A DNA stretch of 64,000 nt from Branchiostoma floridae. Taxonomy: Eukaryota; Chordata; Leptocardii; Amphioxiformes; Branchiostomatidae. The number at the start of each line of letters is the position of its first letter. The stretch's first letter is position 1. Location: the NCBI RefSeq assembly GCF_000003815.2, contig NC_049979.1:15557240-15621239 (forward strand), written 5' to 3'. Shown piece after piece: positions 27,713 to 40,000 of the stretch. The position numbers and the translations under genes are program-made. Below the pieces are notes generated by a model. It saw nothing but the letters and a program-made list of their open reading frames with translations, made no database searches and was not told the origin of the DNA.

Positions 27713-30700
27713 ATGGCGCTGAGACTTGTGGGTAGCGGAGGCAGCAGCGCAGCCGCAGTGTTGGTGGTGTCGTTCCTGGTGGGCGCCAATGTTCGCAACA
27801 TCGGCACCATGGCCTGGAAATCACACGGAAAAAACAACGCCGACCTGATCCGCCAGCTCAAAAGTAAGTCAAGTCCCTCTTGACCACGTGTTAATCCCAT
27901 GCAAGCGTTGGCAATGACGGTTTTTGCTGTTTTCTGCAGAAAATTGCTCTCCTACCCCGTCTTGTTTTGGTGTCCCGCCATTTTGGGTCAAGTGTTGATT
28001 CGATGTTTGGGGAAAGTTTGGCATGCCCTACGTGCTTTTATTTTAGACGAATTCTTTCCTTACAATCACCAACAACAAATGAAATCTGTCTAGAGAGAAA
28101 TAGGAGCCCTGAAAATGTTTTGGAAGGTCGCCAAAATCAGCAGGGCTTGTCGAATGCACACGAAGAGTAGGACGGCGGCCCCGCCCCCTATAAATAGCAC
28201 ACAAAATCTAGTTAGAAGTTTGGATTCGGAAGTATGGATTTTACTCATTGCATAGCTGTTTATAGATATGAATATGAATATAAATATAATTGCTCAGCCT
28301 ACCTAATTCCCGTCAATGTTTCAGTATCTTTTAAGTTCTGTTGCCACACCTTTTAAATAAAAACTAAACCCAAACCCAAAAAGTCCTGACTAGAAGTAGA
28401 AACAATTCATATTCATAACATACTCATCCACCTTCAAGCAAGTGACGCAAAAATCTTTTGATTCAATTCTATATCTTGCTTCATTATCATAATGTAGTAA
28501 GAAGATACTAACATAGAATTAAAAGACTTTCCTTCAAAGCTTTTGGACCACATTTTGTATAGCATTTCTTTTATTTTACTAATTTGGTCTTTTTTGATAA
28601 ACTGAGCCAATTTATGCAAATGTAGATCTTATTTGCGTAATCAATGAGAAACACTTGTCATACTTCACTCGAAAAGGCTAATGTAATGTAATTTGGCGAA
28701 AAAACTTGCTGCAAGCTGAAATCATACAGGCTTAGTGAACACTACAAATTTCATGTTGCAGTAAACTGTGATAAGGTATTTTGAGCTCTGTCATGAGTTC
28801 TTGACACTTCTTGTCATATCACCCATGGGATATTGATATAACATTGGAAATGTCTGATTTCTAGATAATGGCATCATCAAGACAGACAGAGTTTTTGATG
28901 CCATGAAACAAGTAGACAGAGGCAACTACTGCAGATTCAGTCCATATATGGACTCACCACAGAGCATAGGTAAGGTATACCTTGCTTATTACCTGTTTAG
29001 CAATTGATGTCTAGGTGACCATATTTCACATTTATTTAATGTGCCAAAGATCCACAGGGTATCACTCAGCATTTGACAGCATCTGCAGTCATTAACTCAA
29101 AAATGAACTGTCTTCCTGCTGAAGTAGCCTTTTGTTATCAAATTGTTAAGGATTAGGCAGCAGGGAAGAGAAAGCCATATTTATGTGCAACGATAAGGTT
29201 TGAAAACCCTACCAAACAACCTATAACCACACTAAAAGTTAAACAACCCAACATACAAAGTACAATGATTCAATCATTGTGTTTTGTGGTTGTGGTTGTG
29301 TCATAAAGATGTAATGTAAACATATGTTAGTTTTTACGCTTGTTATGTGATTGTGAATGTGATTTTTTTTTGCAACACGTCTTTTCCTATAGGATATGGA
29401 GTAACCATCAGTGCACCACACATGGTAGGTTCTATTTATCATCAGATTCTTACCCCAAACAAAAAAGATCTATTGTCTTATTTGTCTTCTTGATGAACAG
29501 TCTGGCAATTCTATTTCCACCATTTATATTTGGAATTCTTGGTTACATGTTCACATTATTGATAAGAGATAAATTAATTTAATGTCAAATTTCTAGGACA
29601 TTTCCATTCAAAACATACTGTGGGTGCTCAACATTTATCTGTTTTATAAGTTGGAGGTTGGGAGAGACAAAAGCAAATCACTATTTGTGGTTATGTATGC
29701 TATACAGGTTTATGCAAAGATTGGACTTAAAATGGAAAACATGAAAATGAAAAGGTGGCAGTTCAAAGGAGTTTCTTGCTGTTCTGAAGGCTTTTAAAAT
29801 GAAATAGCTCTTAGCAATTTATTTCAATCAGAGTTTCATTGTTTTGTAACACTTCCAGCATGCACATGCCTTGGAAATCCTGAAGGACCATTTGCAGGAG
29901 GGCAGCAGAGCGCTGGACGTGGGGTCTGGAAGTGGCTACCTTACTGCCTGCATGGCACTAATGGTAAGGCTCACCACTGTGTGCTTCGTCTACATTACAA
30001 CATAAGTCTCTTATTTGGGAGCCAGGACATGTTGTATCATTTATACTATAACATTAGTATTTTAGGCAATACCAGTTTGCTGCACATGGTCTTTTCTTGC
30101 TGCTTTTCTGTGGCTTTAAGCTTTTACAAATTTTTCTGGTCAGACTTGACTAGATGGTATTCATTGATACAGGGGGAAATGTAGGAGCAAAATGTAGGGA
30201 AGTGGAGTCCATAGGTATGGTCCCCAGGAAATTCTGAAAATTTTAACTCGGTGTTGATCTTATATTCCCCCTCAGGTTGGCCCCACAGGTAAGGCTGTGG
30301 GAATAGATCACATTGATGAGCTGGTCAATATGTCCATTGCCAATGTCAACAAGGAACATCCACAACTCTTAAAGACAGGACAGATGAAGCTTATTCGTAA
30401 GTATACAGTTACACAAGTTTGATGCACAACATTCTCAATCATGCAAGAAAATAGAATTATTGACCCTCATGTGAGAGCATCAAAAAGGATGAGTTTGTGT
30501 AGAATTAAGGCCTTTTACCCCACTTGTAGTATATAACAGTAAGTTACAATTTACTTTTGAGGGAATATTTAACTATTACAACATTGAAAGCTATCTGTAC
30601 CTTGTGTTATCTTGTATCAGTTGGAGATGGTCGTGAGGGGTCTCCAGAAGATGCACCATTTGATGCCATACATGTTGGTGCTGCAGCACCACAGATACCA

Positions 30701-31182
30701 CAGGCGGTATGTCCTCATATTCCTTTGTTGCTTGGTCTGTCCTAAATCTCACAAATGTAGTTCTTTGGTAGATGTTTGTTGAGTGTTAAGTAAAAGATTG
30801 TTCCAGAAACATTGACCAGGAAGCAGCAAGAAGTCAACAAACTCAAGTTGAAACTAATATATCTTGTTGATGGTTGTGACAGAAGCATGGTCAGGTGGAT
30901 TCTTAACCGGGAGTTTCAAACTAGGGAAGATTGATGAGAATATTTAGCTCTGTTTCTTGTGTACATGTAATTAACTATCTTGTAAATTGACAGTTGATTG
31001 ACCAGCTGAAGCCAGGAGGCCGGCTGATCCTACCGGTGGGCCCAGCAGGTGGTAACCAGAACCTGGAGCAGGTGGACAAGCTGCCTGATGGCACTGTACG
31101 GAAGAAGAACCTGATGGGGGTGATCTATGTGCCACTAACTAGTAAGGAGAAACAGTGGCCAGGAAGGTGGGTCAGGTGGTAA
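27713..31182 (+). CDS. PCMT1: Protein-L-isoaspartate (D-aspartate) O-methyltransferase, isoform ending WVRW
   Basis: This enzyme methylates L-isoaspartyl residues of aged proteins with S-adenosylmethionine, starting their repair. Coding exons: 27,713-27,863; 28,865-28,969; 29,393-29,424; 29,859-29,963; 30,276-30,396; 30,621-30,706; 30,994-31,182. All have GT-AG junctions and matching phases. The product is 262 aa, or 230 aa from the internal Met33 (27,809), where MAWKS matches the usual start of the ~227-aa vertebrate enzyme. Visible landmarks are [14 protein letters not shown], the active-site loop [15 protein letters not shown] (Ser92), SAM motif [10 protein letters not shown] (114-122), [23 protein letters not shown] (182-195), [17 protein letters not shown] and GVIYVPLT. 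The 32-residue N-terminal extension contains a hydrophobic stretch, [13 protein letters not shown], that could act as a signal anchor. The terminal exon can be read through to WVRW or spliced (see the next entry). Confidence 0.95.
28172..28199 (+). promoter_or_regulatory. GC box plus TATA-like sequence in PCMT1 intron 1
   Basis: GCGGCCCCGCCCCCTATAAA runs straight into TAGCAC. A GC box next to a TATA-like motif resembles a compact core promoter. It lies about 310 bp after exon 1. It could drive a short transcript or belong to an old repeat; nothing else supports it. Confidence 0.25.
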
Positions 31183-32201
31183 GTTTGGCATGCTGCATGC
31201 CCTGGGCTCCTCAATGTTCCGTGCCGCTGTGGGGTGTTTTTGATTCTTGTTCATGCTCAAACCCTCATCCTGCCCAGGATGGTGAGTAACAGCGAGATTT
31301 TTAAACGTTCAAAATGTTGCTTGTTTTTGCCATTTCTAGCTGAACTACAAGCTTTTGCCCTAACTTGTAACTCCAATGCAATGCAATCTTAACAACCCCT
31401 TTGTGCTGCTGCAATTCAGCTGACAGAAGTCTTGAATGCTGCAGGATCACCCCTTTCAGGTGCACATTGAGGGGTGCAGATGTGGCTGCTGGTGCTTACC
31501 AGACTAGTGAGCTGAATTATTAGCGTCTTGCTTCATTCACTAATCACTAGGAGTTAGCATGGCCACAGATTGCTGAATATGGTTGATATAATAAAAAATA
31601 AAAAATGTGAGACCAACTTGCAAGGTTGAACATGCTTCCATTGATAAACTTTAGCATCATCATCATCACTCTTTTGTGTGCTCTTCTGTTTTTCTACGAT
31701 CTTTATGTTGGTATGTTTGTATATGGACGGAGGGTATTTTCTGATTGAATCATGGTAAATACCAAGCTTCGTTGTCTTCCAGCTATTAGGCTTGATGCCA
31801 CAAAGTTCTACCTTTTACAAGGTAAATTTCTCCCACCCTCCTTCCTCCATTGCCTGCTCTGTGATATATGTATTCTTCTGTTCCTTTCTTTTCAAGTCGT
31901 TATCCTCCTTGCAGACCTCCAGACTTCTGCACTTACTTGTAAATTTCTGACTGTTGAAGCCTGGTACAAAACAGGTAACAGCAGGGCAACTTCTGTCTTT
32001 GTAGAAATTCCAGATTATTTTACATACTCTTTTATTCAGTATATCCATTTCCTAAATTCAGCTTCCGATACTTATAACTGTCATTCAAACTCTCTCTTAT
32101 CTTTGATCTGGCTAGTCTGTATCTTTTCTGAAGTGCTGAGTTTTGACATTACATTTCATATAGGGAAAGACATAGGTTATCTTGATCAGTAGTTCTAGAT
32201 A

Positions 32202-32435
32202 ATGGGTTGAAATACTGCATATGCATTTTGTGTACACAAATTGCACCTGTGCACCTTCATTTTTTTAGGTAATGTGCATTAACATACTAATATATACTAA
32301 TATACAGCATATTCTTGACATCTAAAAGAAATATTAATAGAACTTGTATTACTTTCATTTTTAGTGTACCTACCTTTAAATTTTCAGGTTAGGTGCACCT
32401 GTGCACCTATCCCCCCAAATGAATTTCCAGCCCTG
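32202..32435. mobile_element. Decayed MITE of the CAGGGCTCGAAA family
   Basis: The right end, ATTTCCAGCCCTG, and the degraded left end, GGTTGAAATACTGCATATGCA, resemble the inverted ends of the element at 3,419-3,759. A 7-bp duplication, CTAGATA, flanks it exactly (32,195-32,201 and 32,436-32,442). The interior holds repeated TGCACCTGTGCACC motifs. It sits in the PCMT1 intron before the RGEL exon. Confidence 0.6.
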
Positions 32436-32901
32436 CTAGATATAGTGTTGGCTTGTAATTTAACCATTTACTAATGATTTGTCTCTACTATACTAATAGT
32501 GAGTTTTGCAACAAAGTAGAAAATGTAGTGTTTTGTTTGTTACAGTTTGTACTAACTTATTGTGATAATGATTTTCTGTTAAGTTGTTGGGTCATACTAA
32601 TGAGGTAGTTGCTTTAAAGATAGTAATAATGTAGGGGGCCATAAATAAAGAAAGACAATGTAGTGCATGTATCACTGTACCTTTTCAGAATTTGGTATCA
32701 ATGCATGTTATTACTGTTGAAAGTCATAGCATCCATCATTATACCTGAAACATCAGATGTAACTAAATTTATACTTAAATGATGTTTGACAATTCAGCTG
32801 TGAATGTAATATAGAATGGCCTTTGATCTGTTATGTTCTCAACATTCACCAGGATCTTGCAGCTGGTGTTTAATACGTAGTTCAAATATTTTGTCCTACA
32901 G

Positions 32902-32914
32902 AGGTGAACTTTGA
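32902..32914 (+). CDS. PCMT1: Alternative last coding exon of PCMT1 giving a C-terminal RGEL
   Basis: Inside exon 7 a donor (AGGAAG followed by GTGGGT) lies at 31,166/31,167. At 32,900-32,901 an acceptor (TTTTGTCCTACAG) begins an exon reading A GGT GAA CTT TGA. Joined in phase, the protein ends QWPGRGEL instead of QWPGRWVRW, a 261-aa product (229 aa from the short start). Human PCMT1 is known to make -RWK and -RDEL isoforms by the same kind of choice, the latter resembling an ER-retention signal. The exon continues as 3' UTR. It is supported by splice motifs and phase; no transcript was seen. Confidence 0.75.
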
Positions 32915-35356
32915 TAGGGGTGTTGCTCTATGGAGTTCTGCTGTGCTGTGCCGTGCCGTGTCCCCAAACAACACTCAAGACTTCCAGCCAACAATAGGCT
33001 GCCTACTCGCCACGCATGACACACAACCTCGTTCAGCTTGCTGGGCAAGACAGCCAACCTAGTAACATGGACAGTCACTATGCTGCAAAGCAAGATAACA
33101 TCAACCTCAGACTTTATTCTCATCCTAAGATGTGGGAATGGTCTGCAGTCCTATATGATTTCAAAATCAAACTAGATACATGTTCTCCCCTAACAGTTGA
33201 GAACTTAAGAACATACTTCCAGTTGTCTTCATTTGATGTAGACATTAGTTACACACAGTGAATCAGTGGGGAATCGGCAGACACGCCTAAGGCAAAGCTT
33301 GCTTGTGTGCTGTTAGCGCCATTGTCTTTATTTCCCTTCATCTCTGTCCTAAATAACAGCACCTGAGGGAAGAAGTGGACAAAGTGGGGTACTAACTTCC
33401 CACTCTAAATTGATCTGTCATGAAAATATATGGAAAAAAGTTTAGAAACATTGAAATGCTTGAAGTTATGGCAGTTCTGACCTGTTTCTGTTTCAAGTTT
33501 GATTTTTTTATTAGAAACAGAAGTAAATTTATCAATCCTTTGCAAAAAAACTCTTTGATGACTGCATTATTAACTTTCAAATAAAATCAATTCTTTGTGT
33601 TATCAGACTTCAAGTCAAGTCTAGAAAGAAATTGATTTATTTGAAAAGCACCTTTCTTCAGGCAACTTCCTCTCTATGCTAATGATACTCCAAACAACAA
33701 ACTTGCAAACCTTTCAGTGACAAGAGAATATCTAAAATAGAATAAATTAGTTCACAGTTCTACAGTAGGTTTATCGTAATGCAAATTGTTGTTTGGTGTC
33801 CCCTTTTTATTCAGTGTTTTGACCAGCCGGGGTGCATGTTCTCTTATATTGTTATCTTAGAATAATGGTGTTGCTACACATTTTGTCTCAGACATTTTTG
33901 GAAAGATGGTATGGTTTTGATATGAGATATGCATACAATGACAAGCGGTGAATTGTGAATACTAGTATTAGAAATCAATTTTGACTACTGATGGTATTTC
34001 AGGCCTTGGCACAATTGTGTGAAAATTGGAAAAATTATTTGCATGAAAATCTGCAAAGTTTACAAAAACTAATGTCCTAGATGACCCAGACCAGAGAAGA
34101 AGAAAACATGGCTCTGGCATTTTCCAACACATTCTCCCACACTATTCTGACTGGTCCTTCACTGTGAGCAGTAGTCATTGCAGTAGTTTGTTTAACATAG
34201 TACTAAGCTTTAAAGGTATCTTTGCCGAGATATTTAAGTTGAAATTTTTTTTGGTGTACTCTTTGCCCTGCCTCCCCTAGATGTGATGGCTTGTGCCTGA
34301 GCCATTTGAAAATGAGGGAAGCTTTTAGGGTGGAGGAAGGAATTTTGATACATGTAGTTGGTCATGTATGTCTGAAGCAAAACCCAGTAGTAGCATATAC
34401 TACTGGGAGGACTGTGCTTCAAGGTGCAGCTAATGTGATAGATTTAGGTAATATGAAAGTGTGATGGGGTGCCATGGATGGAATGACTGTCCAGAACACT
34501 TACCTTAAGTCCAGTTTCAGGAAAGAAAAGTGACTGGCAGCTTGATAATACCCCCACCTGTGTGAAATTTATTTTTAATCTTGATCAAAATGGTTAGAAA
34601 CACACTCAACTCTCCTTGTTTTTCTTTACCCATTTTTGTGGAATAGCCCTGTAACACAGCCTTTTTTTTGTGATCAGTTGTGCTGTATACATTAGAGTGG
34701 CATGCTATTATTTTATCCTCTAGTCTGTCTTTCAGTTGTTTAAACTTGTATGATTTAAAATCTGATGCCCCTCTGGGCCACTTTTCAACAGTAAGCCAAT
34801 GCTACTGTTTGTACATGTACACAAGAAAAACAAAAATGGGTCATTGTATGATATTATGTTATGTACCAATGAAAGTCAAGTTGCCTGTTACTCTGTTTCT
34901 GTGTCTTCCCACCCTGGTTTGGTCTTGACTGAGCAGGCCAACAAGTTACAGTAGTAGTGTTGCATTGAGCTAGTTGTATAAAACATTGAGCAGAGGAAAG
35001 GTTTTGTAGCTGTAAATAAATTACACAAACTTGTTTACATTTTCCCTGCTTTGTGTAAATGAAGAATATTGGCCTCGTTTGTGAAGGAATTGAAGTACAC
35101 CAAGGTGCAGGACAGTGCAGGAAATGAACTTGGCATTTAGAGGATTTAGATGGTCTTGATATGCTGCAATTTTTTCTTGCAGAATCACTGTACATGTATG
35201 TGTACAAAGCAAGCCAATGTTCCTGGGGTTATATCAGATCTCATGTTGTGTACCTTTATAAAATGCTATTAAAGACTCAAGCTACATATTGTGAATATAC
35301 TGATAGCATGTGCTATTGGTGTGTTGAGCATTTAATTTATTTTTTTAGCCAATAAA
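32915..35356 (+). other. PCMT1: Probable PCMT1 3' UTR
   Basis: After the RGEL stop codon there is no further gene on the plus strand until the convergent LRP11-like gene. Several AATAAA hexamers occur; one at 35,351-35,356 is the last strong candidate before the convergent gene. The transcript end cannot be fixed from sequence. Confidence 0.35.
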
Positions 35357-36348
35357 TAGTTGCAAAAATTAAGGGTAGTATTTTGTTCATCCACTGCAAA
35401 GAAAGATAATAGGTACGAGTACATGTTCAGCTCGGAAGAACGTTTTTTAATCTGTTCCTGATAGTAGTTCTTGGACACAGTAGGTTAAATCTTGGGGATG
35501 GGCAGAAAAGAATGTTGTTTCCATTTTTCCCTGGTATATACTCCTGCCCTGTCAGGTGTTTGCTCGATGAATGTATTCGACTTCTATGGCTCTCTTACGC
35601 ATTACCTACGTGGAGCTTTCAACAGACACTCTGTTTTCCTCTTAGTATTGTAATCTTCGTGTACTATACTTATATTGTCATTACCTCCTGATACTGAAGT
35701 GCTTAACATGCACTACTGCCAGTTCAACAAAGTGAAGAAGATAGAATTACCCTCATAAGACAATGTTTAATAATCCTCATTCACAGAAGGGTGTACAACA
35801 CCTTGCGACAGACTCCACTCTACCAACATACTAGTAGTAAAGCACATACAGTCGTCACCAGTAGGGTCCTATTCCAATACTTGAAATGTTTGCAGCATGT
35901 ATAATATTGCATCCTGGTTACATTTAGAATCGAAGTTGCAAAAGTTCCATCATTTAGGAAAGCTTTATATTACATCTAATGGCACATCACACGATAGAGT
36001 TGTGATACATCCATCTCATATTTATCTACCTACACACATTTAATAGACATTCAAGGACCATTCTGTACTTCAGACCTGCAAATATCAAAGCCATTCTCCA
36101 ATAGTATCAATTTGAAAACACTACCATGCATACCATGAACAAGAATATGACCACAAAACCATACACTATCCAAATTTTCATTGACCAAAAGTTATATTAC
36201 AAGATAGCTGATTCAAGATAGCTGATTCAAGAAACAAGATTCACATAATATAGTATCTATGCTCGATTGATAGTACAATACACCAAATGTGCCAGACATT
36301 GCACTAAATACACTTGAAAATCAATATAGAACATTGAAATTGCATACC

Positions 36349-36354
36349 TTTATT
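36349..36354 (-). terminator. Candidate polyadenylation signal of the LRP11-like gene
   Basis: AATAAA on the minus strand lies about 715 bp past the stop codon of the LRP11-like gene, leaving about 1 kb between it and the last PCMT1 candidate signal. Confidence 0.3.
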
Positions 36355-37069
36355 TTATATACGAAATGAGATATATCATAAATAGCAACCATCTATACCA
36401 ATGTAGGGACACAAATTATATTTACAAATTTACATTCATGATTAGTATGAAACCACATGCAATTCAATGATTTCATTCAAGAATACTTGACTGAAACGTG
36501 GTTTCTTTGATACTGCTGCCACATCAAGAGGCAAGTTAGAGAAAAGTGGTCAACTTTGTGCAGTTTTTACAGAAGAAGAGATTTTGGGCTGTAAAACCCA
36601 AGAAGCACTAATAGTTACTTCACAGTGAATAACCATACCTTACAAGACTCCCACCTTTTTGTGTGTATATATAAATATCTTTTTGCTGAGCAAAGTGACA
36701 TGCCTGTGAAATGTCACAGATTGTTTCTTAGATTGTGTTAGTGAAAGTGGATTCAAGCTGGTATAAAACATCTCCAAGAATTCTACAGTACATAGTGGTA
36801 TCTACTAGCCTGCAACACATAAAAGAAATGTCCCAAATGTAGCAGAATATTACAGGTACATGGGTAACACCCTTAAAACTTTCTTGAGCAATGTTCTAAT
36901 TTATCAATAATCAATGCGTTAAGCTTTGTTGTTTTTTTTGTTACCAACAGTACTCGATACCAACTTGTCCGAAGTCCCACTGTCCAAATTCCTTTTCTGC
37001 TAGCCACCAGCTTTCAGCTTTTACAAGTTTCTAAGCGTCTACCTTATTGATGGAATGATCTGCTTGGGT

Positions 37070-40000
37070 TCAAAGGTACATGCCATTGATAAGATAGTCT
37101 GCCTCTGCATTAGTGGCCAGTGACCTGCCATACTTCAGCCTACCCTTCACCTGCCTCAGCCTGCACCCTACCACCAGCAACAGCAGGGCCGTCACTGCCA
37201 GCCCCAGAGCCAGGGGTAGAACTGCACCAGATGCCGGGGAAAGATGCGATGGTGTGGCATTTAACCCCTTCTTTGACTGTGTAGCCTCCTGGTTGGTTGG
37301 AGGCTCTGCCTTTCCTGGCTGAGCCACAGGAGGAGGGGTTGCGGGGTTTGGTACAGCAGGGGCTCCTTTTTCGTTACTAATGTTGACCTCCACAACTGAG
37401 ACCTGTACGCCAGGCTTGCCCTGGGGGGCTTGTGCCGCTGCCTTTGCTGTCTTTTCTGCAGGCTTTGGTGGTTGGGTGGATTTCACATGTGGTGGTTGTT
37501 GGTTCTTGTCAGAAGATTCAGACAAATCTGGACTGCCGTTACCAACGGGTGGCTCCTCTGTAATAAATGGCCGGTGTTTTATTGGCAAAACTGGCTTGGG
37601 TGGGAGGGTATGTTTTGTGGAGTGATGCTTGGATGAGGTATGATGAGGTTTACCATGTGTGGCTGATTTTGTGGGAGCAACCGTCACCAGCTTTCCACCA
37701 TACACAGGCTGCACTGTTGTAGAAAGGAAATCTGGAAAAACAAGAATCCAACCACCATCAAGAGACCCATCACCATGACAGAAATTCGCCTCAATTTTAT
37801 TAAATGGCAGCTTTGAAGCTCACAAAGACTTGAATAAAGGATTAGAAATGATATCAAGAATATCATTTAGAATTTAGAATGATTAAAGGGACAAAAAGGA
37901 AATGATTTAGCAGAAGTTCCTACCATAGTGGAGAAGACATAGTGTGGTTTTGGAAAACATGGAATAACAAAACCACTGTCCCATCAATATGTCTTGCAAA
38001 GTTACAAAGGAGAAGTTACCTGGAAATTTGCATTTGCAGATCTCGCATCCCCTGGAGTCTGTGTCCCAGCCATAGGCACAGTACATGCGGCACCTCACAG
38101 GCTCACACACTGGCTCAGGCTCAACTGGTGCTTCTGGGGACAAACAATGCAGTAAATTCTACAAAATGTTTTCACAAGTTTGTTGGTTAGTTGGTAGACT
38201 TCTTCTAAGGGATGGTAACATAACACAGCATCTGTTCAGTTGTTCTAGTAACTCAGTGCTACCTCCATGCATGGACAGGATAGAAAAATGGTAGTGAGCC
38301 CATGTGAGTATGTAGCAGAGAGCAGGGAGAATGTTAGGGTTCTGTGCTTATGTTTCAGCTGATGTAGTGAATAAGCAATGCCATACATTCCTGCATCTTT
38401 TCACTACTTTATAATCTCAAAACAGCTTTTGGGAAAAAAGTCATGTTTTCTGACTACCCTGAGGATAGGGCTGTCAGAAAATCTAATGAACTCCCAACAA
38501 CCGAGATTATTCTTCAACAGCTGTTCAGTAAAAGGACTATATTGCTACTTTTTCTATTACTGCTATGACCACCTTTTCAGTCACACAAAAGCCGGACTCT
38601 AGCAAACAGAGCACCACCAGATCAGTGATCTACATGCTAAGAGGTGAGCAAGGGTTAGTGGGTTAGTGAGAGTGGGGGGGCAACCTTGGAGACACACCTT
38701 CAGCCGACGCCTGGTTACCATCTGGTACCTCTGGGAGCTTGTGTGCTTCCGGCTGCCGAGTAACTGGAAACAAATGACCTAGTGAGTTAAGATCCTCTTA
38801 AAACCTATACCCCATTCTGGAAATACCTGNNNNNNNNNNNNNNNNNNNNNNNNNNNNNNNNNNNNNNNNNNNNNNNNNNNNNNNNNNNNNNNNNNNNNNN
38901 NNNNNNNNNNNNNNNNNNNNNNNNNNNNNNNNNNNNNNNNNNNNNNNNNNNNNNNNNNNNNNNNNNNNNNNNNNNNNNNNNNNNNNNNNNNNNNNNNNNN
39001 NNNNNNNNNNNNNNNNNNNNNNNNNNNNNNNNNNNNNNNNNNNNNNNNNNNNNNNNNNNNNNNNNNNNNNNNNNNNNNNNNNNNNNNNNNNNNNNNNNNN
39101 NNNNNNNAATGTATATAATGCCACACTGATTGTACATGTATGTTATGAATGGCATCCCCACACTTATTGTTCTCTAAAAAAATCACCTCCTGGGAATGAT
39201 AGTGTAGAATCATAATGCCCGGACTTGTCATAAAAGTTATGTTTTACCGCAAAACTTAATGAATGTGTTTGTACTGTGTGAGTTCCATATGTGCAAATGG
39301 AAAATGCCCTGTGTCTCCGTATATTCTTCCTGGGAATACCATCTCCCCTTCTTTCACTTGTACAGGAGATCAGCCAATACAGAAGTAGAGTATTAGACAT
39401 TACCTCCTTGACACACTGCCTCGTCTGAGCCATCCACACACTGGAACAGGCTGTCACATACATAAGCCATGTGGATACAGGTGCCGTCATCACATTGGAA
39501 CTCCCATCTCTTGCACTCCGGGGGTTGCACAGGCTGCGGCTGGGGTTGTACTGCAGGTTGTGCCACGACAGGCTGCACCGGCTGGGGGAATCTCAACCTG
39601 TACAGTTTTGAGCTCCGCCACAGCTGCAAAGATGTACAGAGGTGTTTAAGATACCAGTACAATTGGCATACCCAACAGTGAATACCACCAATGGCAATGC
39701 TCTGTTCAAATGGAGGTACTGTAAATACATTTAAGTTAGCGGGGATTTAATTTCGCGGTAGCGGGGAAAAGGACTTTTCGCGGTGGTTTGCTATGAAGTG
39801 GTCACCGTGAACGGCTCTGGTGCTAATTACATGTAATGTTATGTTGATACAGTTATAGATTTGTCAGGTTGTTGGACCAGGTTTTGTCATATAGACATTG
39901 TCCATGTAACACAAGGATAGTAATTTGCCTAGAAAAAGGACAATGATGGAGGCATCTTGGAAACAAGTAGGTTTAACCCTCTTTCACTGAAATAATCTAT

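Noticed and set aside
38779..39231. Frames of more than 100 codons across the N run
   Set aside because: Their length comes from the unknown bases of the assembly gap.
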